A stretch of 23,757 nucleotides of DNA from Reticulitermes lucifugus (lineage: Eukaryota > Arthropoda > Insecta > Blattodea > Rhinotermitidae), in the NCBI GenBank assembly GCA_026260175.1, contig JAKCWW010008370.1:1-23757 (forward strand), given 5' to 3'. A program made the translations under genes and the position numbers. This document shows, one piece after another, positions 1 through 10,949 of this stretch. The notes beneath the pieces are model-generated. The model saw only the letters and a list, made by a program, of their open reading frames with translations, was not told the DNA's origin and made no database searches. Every line of letters begins with the position of its first letter. The stretch's first letter is position 1.

Positions 1-2569
1 AGCTCTCAGGGTCACTGGAACTCACAAGCCCCTCTACCACGGCAAGGTGAAGATACCAACAAACTATACTCAACTATATGATTTTAAACATGGCCTATAG
101 CCAGTTAAACATTTTTTTGGAAATTAAACGTCTAGGTTGGATCATGTAAAGAATATTTGTATATAATTGTTACTCTGTGTTATATGGCGTATTTACTTTT
201 AATCACTGATTCAGACACATGTATTATTGATCTTAATATTTGGTTTTATGGCTATATGCATCCATTCATTTTAGTATTATGAGCGGCATGAGTGCTTCCA
301 ATGTAATGTCAAATGTGTGTGTGTCTGGATGCCATAGTTGCTTGTAATTCTTTGATGAACGCCCCCTGAGGATGGCAACTTGATTGCCGAAACGTATGTA
401 GGGGTTACAAATACACATTACTCTTCGGTTTATCTTAAACTCATGATAAAATGCACGGTACGTAGAACATAAAGAAAAAGAAACTCATTGTTTAAATAGA
501 GTGGCATGGAGATAACCTAATCTTAAATTTGTACTGAATTATGATGTTTTAAGTAATAATTTTAATGCTTCTTTATAAGAATTTAGTTTTGAAACAGTTC
601 GGTTTAACAGCCCAATCCCCGATGCCGATAATTAGGATGGAGACGATGACGATTATGGTGATTTTAATGGTGATGATACCGATAGTCCGTACTTAGACTG
701 CAGCAGTAGGCTTTGTAATAAGAGGGTTAAGGCACGATGCAAATAAGGATAGTGGTTTCAGTTACTTCTTTCATTTCGCAAAAGAGATTTGACGAAACCA
801 GCCATTTCTGTTGCTTCTGATAGTAAAGAAACAAACAAGAATCTGAACATTTCCCAAGACATTCTTCCAGAAGAACACGTACCGTCCCTTCGTATGACAC
901 ACACGTGCTATACCATCCCCACGACTTTCCTGTTTTGAAACAAGCAGATATGATATTTCTTTTGTCAACTAGAATGTAGTTACAAGCCTTTCTGTTCTTA
1001 AGGGTTCTTTGGTTTGTGTATCTGACATGTTGCCAATGTGAATTCATAATATAATCTCGAGAACACAAAACTATCGATCTGTCTATCCTACACCATAGTA
1101 GCTTCTTTTGACTCAGTAATACAAAAGACGCAGAAAATAAAATTGTGTACTTCTTTCGCAGTGGACTGATTACAGTAAGAACAAGCCGAAGTTACAGTGC
1201 GCATGTGTCAATATGTGGGAGATGATAAAGCAACCTTTAGTGCCCTTTCAAAAATAAAAGAGCTAGAATGACATTTCCTCTCCTCTCAGCAGTTGGATTC
1301 GCGTCAAGCTGATGTTGTTACTCAGAGGTATTATACTGAATCTCTTCTATCGTTAAAGGATTAAGACGATTGCTTCATCAATGTCGCACCATACTTGGCT
1401 CAGGACGTTGGGTAAGAAACTAGAAGGAAAATTGGGTACTGTTACTTCTTCCGTATAAAATATAAAAACGTTTTTATTTTTCTTCTGTATGTGTGTGCGA
1501 AGTGCTCGTGGCTGCTGCTGCGTGTATGGTGCTGCACGTGCAACTCAAAATATAGATGATGAGTTTTTAGTCCACAATTGCTTTTCTTTTTACTAATGGT
1601 GACACTGACCGGTGTTATAAACTGTTAGGGACGTTCGATAGATTGCATGAACCTACGAACTGTAATGGCCTAGCTCAGGGCAGGACCCAGTAATGAACGT
1701 TTACAGGGAAGTCGATGGACCATTTAGTCTCCATAGAATGAAGTTCATTAATCCCCTGGATAACTATGAAGCCCTTGCATCACGCAATTTGTTAATTAGT
1801 CAGTGAGGGAGTTTATTTGTTAACTACTGTGTTTTTGAACTCCCCTTTCCCTTTTTAGCAGTTGGGGTTAAGCTTTGTAATTATGGCCGTCATGTATGCC
1901 GTCTGCATGTCCATGCCATCTGTGCGGCACTGAGTCTCAGAACTCGTAGTAAACTAGTAAAGAGAGTTTCTCCTTTTGTAGAACCCAGATATTTAGATAC
2001 CACCGTGTTCACCTTATTATAGGCTGTTTCAGTCCAATTCACACATTGATGCCCAATTTTCTTCTTCTTCTGGATCCTGTCTTGAGCCAGTTCGATCCGC
2101 TCCACATCCTCACATCATATCTGTAAGTTTCTTTATGATACTATCCCCTCACTTATGCATAAATTCCTCAAGTGGTTACTTCCCCTTGAGATCTTCAGCC
2201 CAATATTGTAGTGTATTCCTCGTGTCTCCGTTTGTGCTACATGTTTCTACCGTGTCATCTTTCTATGTTTAATCACTTTAACAGTATTAAGTATTTTTAC
2301 GCATCCTCCTCTTTCTTCCTGTCTCTTTGATCCAGATATTCGCACTTGTGTTCAGGCTAATGCAACATTTGAACTCACTCCCTCCCTCTGCTCTATGCAT
2401 TTTGTTAAGTACATCATTTGTCTAATTGACGACAACTTAATACATCAGCGGCTTGGTAATGTCCTACGGATTTTGTAATAATTTTCAAGGTAAATAAACT
2501 TATTTTGCTTCAAAATATACGGCAAATTATAAAAGCAGTTTGTAGATTCCTTTTGATTTTGTGAATTAG
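1..2569. other. Non-coding DNA left of the zinc-finger exons
   Basis: No exon could be supported in this stretch. It is AT-rich, and open frames are short and show no recognisable domain. It is probably intron of the zinc-finger gene that ends further right, because the first visible exons begin in mid-protein and upstream exons must lie to the left. A retroelement-tail-like motif lies near 366-393 and is listed separately. A minus-strand open frame at 1890-2105 was considered and not accepted as a gene. Confidence 0.5.
340..460 (+). mobile_element. Retroelement-tail-like segment with CTGAGGA...GCCGAAACG core
   Basis: The core CTGAGGA (366-372) is followed by a short stem, GGCAA (374-378) pairing with TTGCC (384-388), and then GAAACG (389-394). 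Comparable signatures recur in this window near 15155, 15960, 13285 (minus) and 23384 (minus). Motifs of this shape are common near the 3' ends of dispersed animal retroelements. The family was not identified. No reverse-transcriptase reading frame is visible next to it, so if this is an element it is a truncated, old copy. Confidence 0.35.
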
Positions 2570-2653
2570 TCCTGATATTTCTGGGATGGGCGAAGATAAT
2601 ACTGCCTTACCTTAATCAAGGTGGCAGATATGTGAGGAAAAAGAGGAAAACGG
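2570..2653 (+). CDS. Probable upstream exon of C2H2 zinc-finger gene (5' boundary uncertain)
   Basis: The right edge is a strong donor, ACGG|GTAAGT, with the intron starting at 2654. Read in the frame that joins in phase to the next exon, it ends Y-V-R-K-K-R-K-T plus one base of a split Gly codon. Joining to 3132 then creates T-G-D-K-P, the canonical inter-finger linker, which is the main argument that this exon is real. The basic run could act as a nuclear-localisation or DNA-contact segment. The left edge is unsettled. The frame is open back to a TGA at 2554-2556, and acceptors are possible at 2569 (best pyrimidine tract, giving an 84-nt exon), 2595 or 2627 (26 nt). The residues encoded between 2570 and about 2627 are hydrophobic and not typical of a zinc-finger protein, so a shorter exon is quite possible. 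The coordinates given are the longest version. Confidence 0.5.
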
Positions 2654-3131
2654 GTAAGTATGAATTATTTGAGTGGCAGACTGAAGAATTAAGTTAGAGG
2701 TAAATACATATATTTCCTATGGCGGTTAAATATAAAAACTGTTCACCAGTTTTGTAATTGATAGAACGTTTGTTTATTTGTTTGTTGGTTGATTAATTTT
2801 TTGTTTGCTTACTTGCTCATTGCTTTGTTAGTTGAATCAAACCCAGGATAAACTTATAAATCAGTTAAACTTAAGTTGGCCTTTGGTTTATGTTGGGATT
2901 TTCCCCACAACATATGTGTTAATTCTCTACTATCATGCCTTGGCCATTGTGGCCATCAGCGCTTCGTTTGTGAAAACTGAGAGAGTGAGTGTGACAGATA
3001 TGAAGCGAGACTTTAAGACTGGCTTGGCCTACGTGCATCGGGCCTCTAAGGGCTCGAACCCAGTAGACATTCTATTCTTAAGCCTGGCTTGCTGCTCCAT
3101 GCATGTAACGTATGAATATTCTGTGTTGCAG
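2654..3131 (+). other. Putative 478-bp intron
   Basis: It starts GTAAGT (2654) and ends TGTGTTGCAG (3131), with phase 1 on both sides. Near 2769-2836 it carries a degenerate GTTT-type simple repeat. The acceptor side is well supported by the zinc-finger exon that follows. The donor side rests on consensus and phase only. Confidence 0.5.
2769..2836 (+). repeat. Degenerate GTTT-type simple repeat
   Basis: Imperfect GTTT/ATTT/GTTG steps run through the putative intron just before the zinc-finger exon. It is a low-complexity, T-rich tract with no other apparent content. Confidence 0.6.
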
Positions 3132-3215
3132 GAGATAAGCCCCATGCTTGCGAACTGTGCCACAAGAAGTTTGCCTTGGCCTGCAATCTGAGAGCACATA
3201 TGAAGACGCACGAGG
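3132..3215 (+). CDS. C2H2 zinc-finger exon (internal exon, partial gene)
   Basis: This 84-nt exon lies between a TTGCAG acceptor and a G|GTAAG donor. It encodes one complete classical finger. After the split Gly come D-K-P, then C-E-L-C, twelve residues including Phe and Leu core positions, and H-M-K-T-H, so the spacing is C-x2-C-x12-H-x3-H. Such fingers bind Zn and usually contact three to four DNA bases, so the product is most likely a nuclear DNA-binding regulator. Phase 1 at both ends lets the exon join the terminal exon at 9766 with a rebuilt Gly codon. It begins in mid-protein, so at least one more exon lies upstream. I do not recognise the orthologue. The finger core (A-L-A-C-N-L-R-A-H) is distinctive and should identify it in a protein search. 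No frameshift or stop is visible, and the conserved metal ligands argue against a pseudogene. Confidence 0.9.
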
Positions 3216-3677
3216 GTAAGTCCCCTGCCATACACAACAGTTATCTTCAACCAGGGGTGTACAAATTCCGGATGCTAGGTTGCCCGGGAGACTGAATTTC
3301 GTATGGTGCGTCCTCAGTGTATAATTTGCTGCGTGTTACCCTCCTCACGCCTAAACTTCTGGGGTGGCTCCTAGTATCTTGTAAAATGTATACACCCCTG
3401 ACTTCAGCACATTGATTTTGAGTCTCACGTAACCGATCGGCTTAACGAGTTGCAGTGAGCAGCTCACCATTGACACCCCTGTTACGGAAGTACCCTAGTC
3501 GAATGGTGGCCACATTATTTACTGTTATTCTACCATTTGACGCTGTAAGAGCCTCCGTTCATGACGTCGTCGGTTAATCGATCACACACAACTCCTTCGC
3601 GTCACATCTCACAGCCATCTCAAATGCCAAACTTCGTAGTTACGTATGTGTATGCAAAGACATACATATTATCAGTT

Positions 3678-3937
3678 CGTTTTTATTCTTGTTGTTCATC
3701 ATATTCATTTTCTTCATCGTATTCTTCCTGTCCCTCTTTGTACTCTTCTTTGTCATCATCTTCATCTTCTCCATGTTCATCTTCTTCATTGAGTTCGTCC
3801 TTCTCGATGTCATTTTCTTCTTCACCATCCTTTTCATCTTCTTCACCGTTTATACTTATCATTGTCTTCTATCTTCTTCATGATCATTTGCTTCTGCATC
3901 GCTCTCTACCTTATAATTTTCTTTATCTTCTTGTGGT
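3678..3937 (+). repeat. Pyrimidine-rich TTC/ATC degenerate microsatellite
   Basis: About 260 bp are composed largely of TTC, TTCATC and TCC steps on the + strand, with purines on the other. It produces Ser/Phe-rich or Lys/Met-rich open frames on the two strands, which are artefacts of composition. It lies in the sense strand of the zinc-finger gene's large intron, where a long polypyrimidine tract could affect splicing or form triplex structures. That is speculation. Confidence 0.75.
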
Positions 3938-4463
3938 TAGCTCTACAGCCGGATAGGGCCAGAACCTCTTCTCTTTACTATCTGTGGGACTGCTGATGGT
4001 CAGTTGCTAACCAGAAGTATATTTGACTTCAAGAAGGATCAGTCCTTCGCAAAGCCTCTGTTACCAAAAGACAAAACAGATAAATGCAGGCAGACGATTG
4101 GGCCCAAAACATGATTCTAATCCGCGATCCCAATGGATGCTCTTTCAGAAATCTCTTCCGCAATATACGTTCACGGTTCTCACCTGTTTCTACTGTAATT
4201 TCTCCTTTATTGTTTGTTTGCGTGAATCTAAACACCCCCCTCTCTAGTGATCATGCTACAAGACAAATCTTATAATTCAGTTCGTGAACATGCCGGTTAG
4301 TGTTTGTGATATCCCTTATGTCGTACAAATAAATAATTTTCAATTAAAGCGTTACATATCAAAATAAACCGAACATTTCGAATGTACGCAAAAAGCGATT
4401 ACTGGCTTCGTCATATTTTTCTGTGTTTCCGTCCGCATGGAACACCTTGGCTCCCATTGGACG

Positions 4464-4532
4464 GATTTTCATGAAATTTAATATTTGAAATTTTTCGAAA
4501 CTCTGTGAGAAAATTCAAGTTTCATCAAAATC
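4464..4532. repeat. Short imperfect inverted repeat
   Basis: GATTTTCATGAAA (4464-4476) pairs with TTTCATCAAAATC (4520-4532) at 12 of 13 positions across a 43-nt spacer. It may be a piece of an old mobile element or a fortuitous AT-rich hairpin. Confidence 0.45.
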
Positions 4533-7080
4533 TGAAAAGAAAAGCGGGTACTTTACCTGAAGACCTATGTACATTTATGATAGTATCTTGCTGAATTATT
4601 CTTAGAATGAGAAATGTTTCATGCAGATGTTTCAGAGAAAATCAGAACACGCGTATTGTGTTCAATAATGCTTTTTTTTTAATCGTGCCTTTTGCGAGAT
4701 AATGTGAAAAATATCGTAGAGCCGAGCAGGCCACAGATAACAATATAATACGGCGCATGTGCTGTACATGCTGGATAACTAAGCTTAGAGACACACACTT
4801 AAAATATGTGATACGTATTGCTTTTCCACGACAACAATGGTTACGCGAACGCGCCTCAGTGTTACGTTATACGTACATTGCCTTTCTTGTTTCATTTCAA
4901 ATTACCAGAAATGAAGGCTGTCAAGAGTTTTGATTCTAAAAGTATTCTTATATGTACTATGGGCCTAATGCTTTAATTGTCCACATAAGCAATAACATAG
5001 CACGCACAATAACGAACAGACCAAGGTGTATCTTAATAACACTAAAAGTAAGTATTCAAAACGTTTTACGTTGTACCACTATCCTTTATGTAACGTCATT
5101 TTGATGTTACCATGCTGCGCGCGCAACTCCCAACATGTACCCTTATCACGTACGTGCGTGATGCACTTAGCTGTCTCATTTGGATAAGTGTTCTTGTTGC
5201 TTCCAATGAATAGAATAGGCGACTGCTTTACATTCATGTCGGAGAACATTTGAATCACTTGCTTTCTTCGTAACGCACTTAAATTTTTAAGAGCCCTACG
5301 GAAAGGATCGGTGTCTTGGATGTAGAGAAATTACAAGTAGTAGAAAATGTCTTTATTACGATCCTCGCTGTATACAACACACATAAGTGTTTATTTTTGG
5401 TTTCCCATACGAATGTGAACCTTTGTAAATAGATATATCTCGCAACAAAATTTCTGATGGCTCATTCCTATCTTGATGGCGAAGTCATATGGAATCCATT
5501 TGAAAGTATTTTAATCACTAATAATGTAATGAATAATGATAAGAGGATAGAAATACATTACAGTTGGATGTACACATAATTTCAGACGTGTTTTTTGGCG
5601 TTTCTGTATCTCACTGGCCTCAGTTCCTTTATTACAAATAATACAAAGCTGTCGTTACAAACAGAAACCTGTTGTTACAAACCCAATACAGAGATATCAG
5701 GCTGTACATACAAATTTTGCTTGTGCTCAATCAAACATTTATTGTACTGTAAAATTTTTCCAAAAACTGTCTTATGTCGCCGCACTGAGAACGGCAGCAG
5801 TATCGCATAGAAAGCCTGCATCTGCCGGGACATTCCATTACAGCTGCGGTACTCAGGACAGCGATAGAAGAAACGCACTGTAGAAATGACATAAATGTTT
5901 CGTGATTTGAGGCTCTCACGGCTCTGACGCAGAAGAATCAAGTCTTCTGCGGTGTTACGGTACATCGTTGGGTAAATTGTTCCCGAGGCGAGGATCGTAG
6001 TGCCTTCTGCCTCAGGGTCAAATAATCGAAGAGGAGAATTAACTATTTGTTTTGAAATTTGAGGTTCTCACGACAGTATCAAGATTATGCTCTTATATAT
6101 GACGCCATATAATTTGGTAGCCCATATACCAATCTACAAGGTTTCACATGTCAGAAGACCTAATCTTGAACCATATTTTGTACTACAAGATTTCTTAGAC
6201 ATGCGAGAGAGACCAGTTCAAGCTTCATACGAAGCTGGGGTTACGCGAGACCCATTTAATCCAAAATAAATTGCGGTACCCTACAGAAACTTTATTTGGG
6301 CTTGAAGTGTAAAAATATAATGGAAAGTCGTCGGACAGTTTCTGAGGTGAAATATTCTAATATGGACAGACTGATATGACTTTTCCTTTATGCGTTGATG
6401 TTTTGCATTTCTTGTAAGGAACACACACAGCTACAGGCGACGTGCTGGATGAAAGACTGCAAGCTACAGTTTGCGCTTACTTGGTGCGAAGGTGACCAAC
6501 TGAGTGTAGGCAGCAGATGAGTCTAATTTATTTTCTATTTATCCATGGTCAATTTAACGGACATATAACTCAGGCCACATTGCTATCGAATGATAGGGCA
6601 ATTAGTAATATATTGGGAAGAGTGTGAAATTTGTTTAGTTTAGCCTACAACAAGTAATTCGTCTGGAGGCCTCAGAAAATTCACGGAAAATTTCAGCTAG
6701 TATAATTGATGCCTTTGCCGATATTTGAACATCGAACCTCTGTAATACAATTCAGAAGCTTTGCTACATATAACAGCTTTTTAACTGAACGAGTGTAATA
6801 ATGCAGTGTTTCTTGCGTTCAGGTTACTTGGCCTAAGAAACCTTGAAACACAAGTAAAGAGAACGTAAATAAACCACAGTGTTAATACACTATATCCGTG
6901 TAATCACTGTAGTACTTTGGAGAGCAGAACCTGGGTCCCGTTCCCACATATTCCCATAGCTGATAACATTGCTGTTCGTCTAAATTTTGAATTACTCTTT
7001 CCTGAACTATGTCCGTTGTTTTGTCTTTCTGTCGATTAAATCTTCACTTATTGAATTAGTCGGAATTAGCTAATTATCGA

Positions 7081-7102
7081 GTTTGTTTGTTTGTTTGTTT
7101 GT
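7081..7102 (+). repeat. (GTTT)n microsatellite
   Basis: Five uninterrupted GTTT units plus GT, inside the large intron. Confidence 0.9.
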
Positions 7103-9152
7103 CGTCCATTTAGATGTGGGAACATGTACTGACGCGGGCGAGTCTAGCATACCGATAACATACAATCTCAGAATTCCTTCCAAGAAACTTACAGGTAGGA
7201 AATGACACCTCGCCGATGGCTGCCTTGTTGTTGCTATGACCAGCGTAATAACGGGTCGCAAGGAACCGGACGCCGACAAGCTGCAGGCTGCTGTGGCCGA
7301 CAATCAGCTGTGGTTAACGTGTTTTTGATTTCGCCCGCAAGTGCAGGCATTTCCAACTATAGTCTTGTGGAAATGTCATTTAATTTGGCCAAAAGCGAAA
7401 AAGCCAAGGGACAATGATGTCAATTACTGTAATTTCAACTGGAAAAGTGGCACTATGAGATTTTTATCTTTTTACGGTTTCTAAAAAGGGGATAGTGGAT
7501 GAACGAAATCTTCAGAGGTAATCATGGAAGGACATTGTTCTTCGTAATGATCTGGCACAGGAATTCTTATGGCGACGATTTAACTAGGTGGTTTGTTGCT
7601 ATAACAATAATATGGTTTCCGAAGGAGACTGCTGAAGTTTTTGTTGGAAGCAACAAGTTTATTCATGAAGTTACAGTCCCCAGGACAGGTTTAATGCACG
7701 TCCCAAACAGTAATTCAACAGCGCCCGAAACACCAAATTACACCTCAAGTAATGTTAGCACTGTAGCACTGCGTGGTTTAATTGAAATAATTTAAATCTC
7801 AGCTTTTCAGACGTATCATACTCATACTTCTTCGCCAACATGAAGTTAAGTTTTAGTCTCTTTTTCCTTCGTATTAACCCAGGAAGTTGCTTAAAATTGG
7901 AGGAAGTAACAGCATTGCATGCAAGGATGTGTAGCCTTGAGCAAATAATTTTTGATAATGTATTTGCTTATTAACATAATTAGTAATTTGCTGAATGTAC
8001 AGCGACCTAAAATGATACTTGTTACGTTAAATATGTTTAGAACAGAATTAACCCGGTATGGGATGTCAGGGGGGTGTTAACGGAGTGTGTAACCCCAGTA
8101 GAAACTGAAACCGAAGGCTCGCAGACCAAAGATGTCCATGCCTTTTTTAAAGTTTTGTGAATAACTCCCGTCACAAAATGGCCGGACCTGAGCATAGAGT
8201 TAGTCATCGGTTATAGAAGTTTGTATTAATTAAGGTTGAATGTTGGCTTGTGAGTTGTATTGCGGCTGGGACAACGACTGTCCAGGCTGATGTGTTTCGT
8301 ATTTTTCCTCAGTTTCTCCGTTTAAATGCCGGAATAGTAACTGCCTCAAATTTGTACTCAATCTCGTCTTCCATTTCCTTTCTATTGCTTTGTTTACTTA
8401 TTACCTTATAAATCGACTCTGTGGTGTCGTTATATAAACAATAAATGCAGAGAAAATTCGAAGTTTTGATACTGTCATCACACACAACCTGCGCCTTCTG
8501 TAACAGCCATCTTGTTTGTTTGTATCGAGCACGCGTATTAGCGCTAAAGCTTTAATACTTTACCCCGACCGAATGTTGATGTTGTTACTGGTACATGTGA
8601 ATGACGTTTTGCATGGCTTTCCTCCGTTCCTTCAGGCGGATAATGAGTTAGGACCTTGAAATAGGCACGAATATATTCTGCCAATCCTTGCCTATACATT
8701 TTTCATAGTGACGGTAACATTTTATTAGATACAATATAAGACCTGAGGTTTCTTTTCTCCTGGGATGTTATGCTGTGTAACGTGTAATTTAACGTATATG
8801 TTAAATATATGTTGCATGTGTTAAATTACCTGCTATCGCCGCGCAACTTACCACAAAACTGTGGAAAACTCGAATATAATATATACAGTTGAAGGAGCTT
8901 CGTTAAATAGCTCTGTGCCATATTCGACTTGCAGTAACTCCGTGGATCATTTATATCTCTGTCGGCACAACCAGCCCCAACCCAAAGGTGCCAAATGTAA
9001 ATACATCAAATCAAAATGCACCTATTTATTTATAATAAATGAAACACAAAACAGTACTTACAGAAAGCGTAGTAGAAACAACTTACAATCTCAATAAATC
9101 AAAACAATCTCAATGACAAATTAAAGAGCAGCTCCACACAGCTCAACGAACA

Positions 9153-9206
9153 CTTGGTAGTGCTCTGTCGTTACAGAAAACACACTCAGACCGTAGCACT
9201 ACCAAG
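9153..9206. repeat. Perfect 12-bp inverted repeat (hairpin)
   Basis: CTTGGTAGTGCT (9153-9164) and AGCACTACCAAG (9195-9206) are exact reverse complements around a 30-nt loop. The site sits in a slightly more GC-rich, coding-like patch of the intron (about 9100-9480), including a short TATATAAAA box at 9463-9471. Together these could be a remnant of an unclassified mobile element. No element boundaries were found. Confidence 0.6.
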
Positions 9207-9765
9207 GACTTCAACAACTCCATCCAAACGAAATGTTCATGTACAAGCCGAAACAGAATTTAGATGCTCATCCCTCGAAGCCAGGTTGTTGAGTGCTCAA
9301 GAAAAATACACCACTTATCAGGTAAACTCTGGTTGCATACCAAACGTGAAAGGTAGGGGAGGAAAAGAAAGAAAGAACAGTCCAACTAGAGTTAGATCAA
9401 GGGTGTAGGGTCTCGTCCGGTGGATCTCCGTGGAATGTCGAGACTTTGTCACGGCACAGCTCTATATAAAATGTAATAGGTTAGCCACTTAAGTCTCTTA
9501 GTGAGTAAAACGAAGAGGTGGTTGGCTGGTTAGTGGCTGAGGACTGGAGGCAGTTGCATAAGGAAAGGCGTGATAATTGCTTTCCTTGACGTTACTGGAG
9601 GACCTACTAAAAATCACAGTTTTTCTCGTTATATGGTATCCTCCAGTCCCCACTTCATTTGTCTCACATTCAAATACGTTTGCTCCTAAATACGCTCGCA
9701 GTCTGCATTCTTTCCTCAACGCAAGAGACTACTTGACTCATAATTTATGTATTTATGTTCTGCAG

Positions 9766-9986
9766 GAGATCCCCAGGAGGAATGTGTCCGTTGCGGAAAG
9801 GTGTATCTCTCCTCTTCGAACCAAGTGGCTCACGGTTTCTGCGGCTCCTGCTACACGGCCAACCAGGGCCTTCCGCTCATCAAGGAGTCCTCGCCATCTT
9901 CCCTGAGATCGTGCGGAGATTCCGGCAGTGAGGAGTCCTGTACCACAGGAACCGAAAGGGACGAAGAGGACAGTCGCCCGGAGTAG
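9766..9986 (+). CDS. Terminal coding exon of C2H2 zinc-finger gene
   Basis: The exon follows a TATTTATGTTCTGCAG acceptor and runs to TAG at 9984-9986. It encodes 72 residues after a split Gly. Residues 6-28 form a second zinc-ligand-like module, C-V-R-C followed by twelve residues and H-G-F-C-G-S-C. The His and trailing Cys residues are spaced unlike a classical C2H2 finger, so this is a degenerate or C2HC-type module. The tail is Ser- and Glu/Asp-rich (E-S-S-P-S-S, then E-R-D-E-E-D-S-R-P-E at the end), a composition typical of disordered regulatory tails. The codons are clearly more GC-rich than the flanks, and the frame joins the exon at 3132-3215 without shift. The gene was not identified. 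The second finger could mediate protein or RNA contact rather than DNA contact. Confidence 0.88.
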
Positions 9987-10058
9987 ACTGCTACAGTATA
10001 GCTCAAAGGGTAATTTTGTTCTGCGCGGACCGCAGTGGAGGGTGTCCTCTGTGCGTAG

Positions 10059-10930
10059 GTGAAACACATGTTTTGGCTTGCGAAGTGGTTATTGTCCAAC
10101 GGTGTACACAGGAAAGATCTCCCGTGTCACTAAGACGTGAATTGATTTGCCTTGTAACTTGCAAGTATATAAAATTGCCCACACTGAAGATTCACATAGC
10201 AGTAAGGCGTGAAATATGTACTTTGCCTCGCTGACTGAAGAGACAAACAAACATTGAAGACAGGAAGAAACCCCTGTTTCAGTAAGAAGCGAAACATGTG
10301 TATTGGCATGCAAAGAGCAGATTATCGAACGGTGGGCTGTGGACTAACCTCCCGTTTTACTAACACGTGAAGTATGTACGATAGCTTTCAAAGTTAAGAA
10401 TGCCAGAATCCAAGCACAGGAGAAACTCCCTGTTACATTAAGCCCTGAAACACATTCATTGGCTTGCAAAGTGAAGAATGTCCAATAAATCAAGAATCGT
10501 CCGATTCATTGAAACATGAAATATGTACAGTCGCTTACATAATAGAATGTCCAAAGCTGTGCATAGAAAGGACCTTACTTGAAGCACATGCTTTGTCCTG
10601 CTTGACGAAGGATGCCAAAACACTTTGTGATCAGCAAAACGTGTGAAATAAAGTCACAATTTGGGCTCAAAAGTGGTGAATATCAAACACTGTATGAAAG
10701 AAAATAGTTCATTGTGAAGAGGCATGAAACAGTCGTGGTTCTGGGTTGTTGTTTACAAGTTATGAGAAGCATAACTCGCAGTGTTGAGCTAAAAACGATG
10801 TGTATCTGACTTTGGTTTGAATCAGATTGACATGACCACTATTGTTACAATTTCGATTGCAGTGTGAGATGTAAATACATACACTTTAGCGTCCAGAGTG
10901 AAGAATGGTGCAGTGGCGGAGATTCTGCTC
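10059..10930 (+). repeat. Diverged tandem array, about 12 units of roughly 78 bp
   Basis: Units begin with GTGAAA-like sequence at about 10059, 10137, 10209, 10289, 10367, 10445, 10516, 10579, 10643, 10724, 10792 and 10863. Spacing is 78 bp for several units and 63-81 bp for others. A typical unit carries GAAACATGTATTGGCTTGC, then AAAGTGAAGAATGTCC, then ACAGGAAAGA, then CTCCCGTTTCACTAAGAC. The first six units are easiest to align and later ones decay. It begins about 70 bp after the stop codon of the zinc-finger gene and so is probably transcribed in its 3'UTR. Divergence is high, so the array is old and has not been homogenised recently. It does not encode a continuous protein, because unit lengths shift the frame. 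Confidence 0.75.
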
Positions 10931-10949
10931 TTTAAATGCGACGCTTAAG

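Larger units (their letters stand above)
3216..9765 (+). other. 6,550-bp intron between zinc-finger exon and terminal exon
   Basis: It starts GTAAG (3216) and ends TTCTGCAG (9765), phase 1. I see no convincing extra exon inside. Contents that can be named are a 260-bp pyrimidine-rich TTC/ATC tract (3678-3937), an imperfect inverted repeat (4464-4532), a (GTTT)n microsatellite (7081-7102) and a 12-bp perfect inverted repeat (9153-9206). The remainder is AT-rich sequence without recognisable structure. Open frames within it are short and lack domain signatures. Confidence 0.85.

Noticed and set aside
366..394. A functional hammerhead ribozyme
   Set aside because: CTGAGGA and GAAAC are present, but an extra T sits between the first core half and stem II, and I could not identify stems I and III or a cleavage triplet.
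1890..2105. Minus-strand 71-codon frame starting MERIELAQDRIQ as a retroelement pol remnant
   Set aside because: The first residues look vaguely like the tail of some arthropod retroelement proteins, but the similarity stops after a dozen residues and no other part of an element is visible.
3029..3250. Minus-strand open frames opposite the zinc-finger exon
   Set aside because: They are antisense to a well-supported exon with correct splice sites and zinc ligands, and show no domain.
3561..3956. 131-codon Ser-rich open frame and its Lys/Met-rich antisense
   Set aside because: Both are low-complexity products of the TTC/ATC pyrimidine tract inside an intron.
10016..10646. Reading the ~78-bp tandem array as a decayed zinc-finger or other protein repeat
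   Set aside because: One frame of a typical unit is open and contains Cys residues, but C2H2 units are 84 bp and the Cys/His spacing does not fit. Unit length changes of non-multiples of three break the frame repeatedly.
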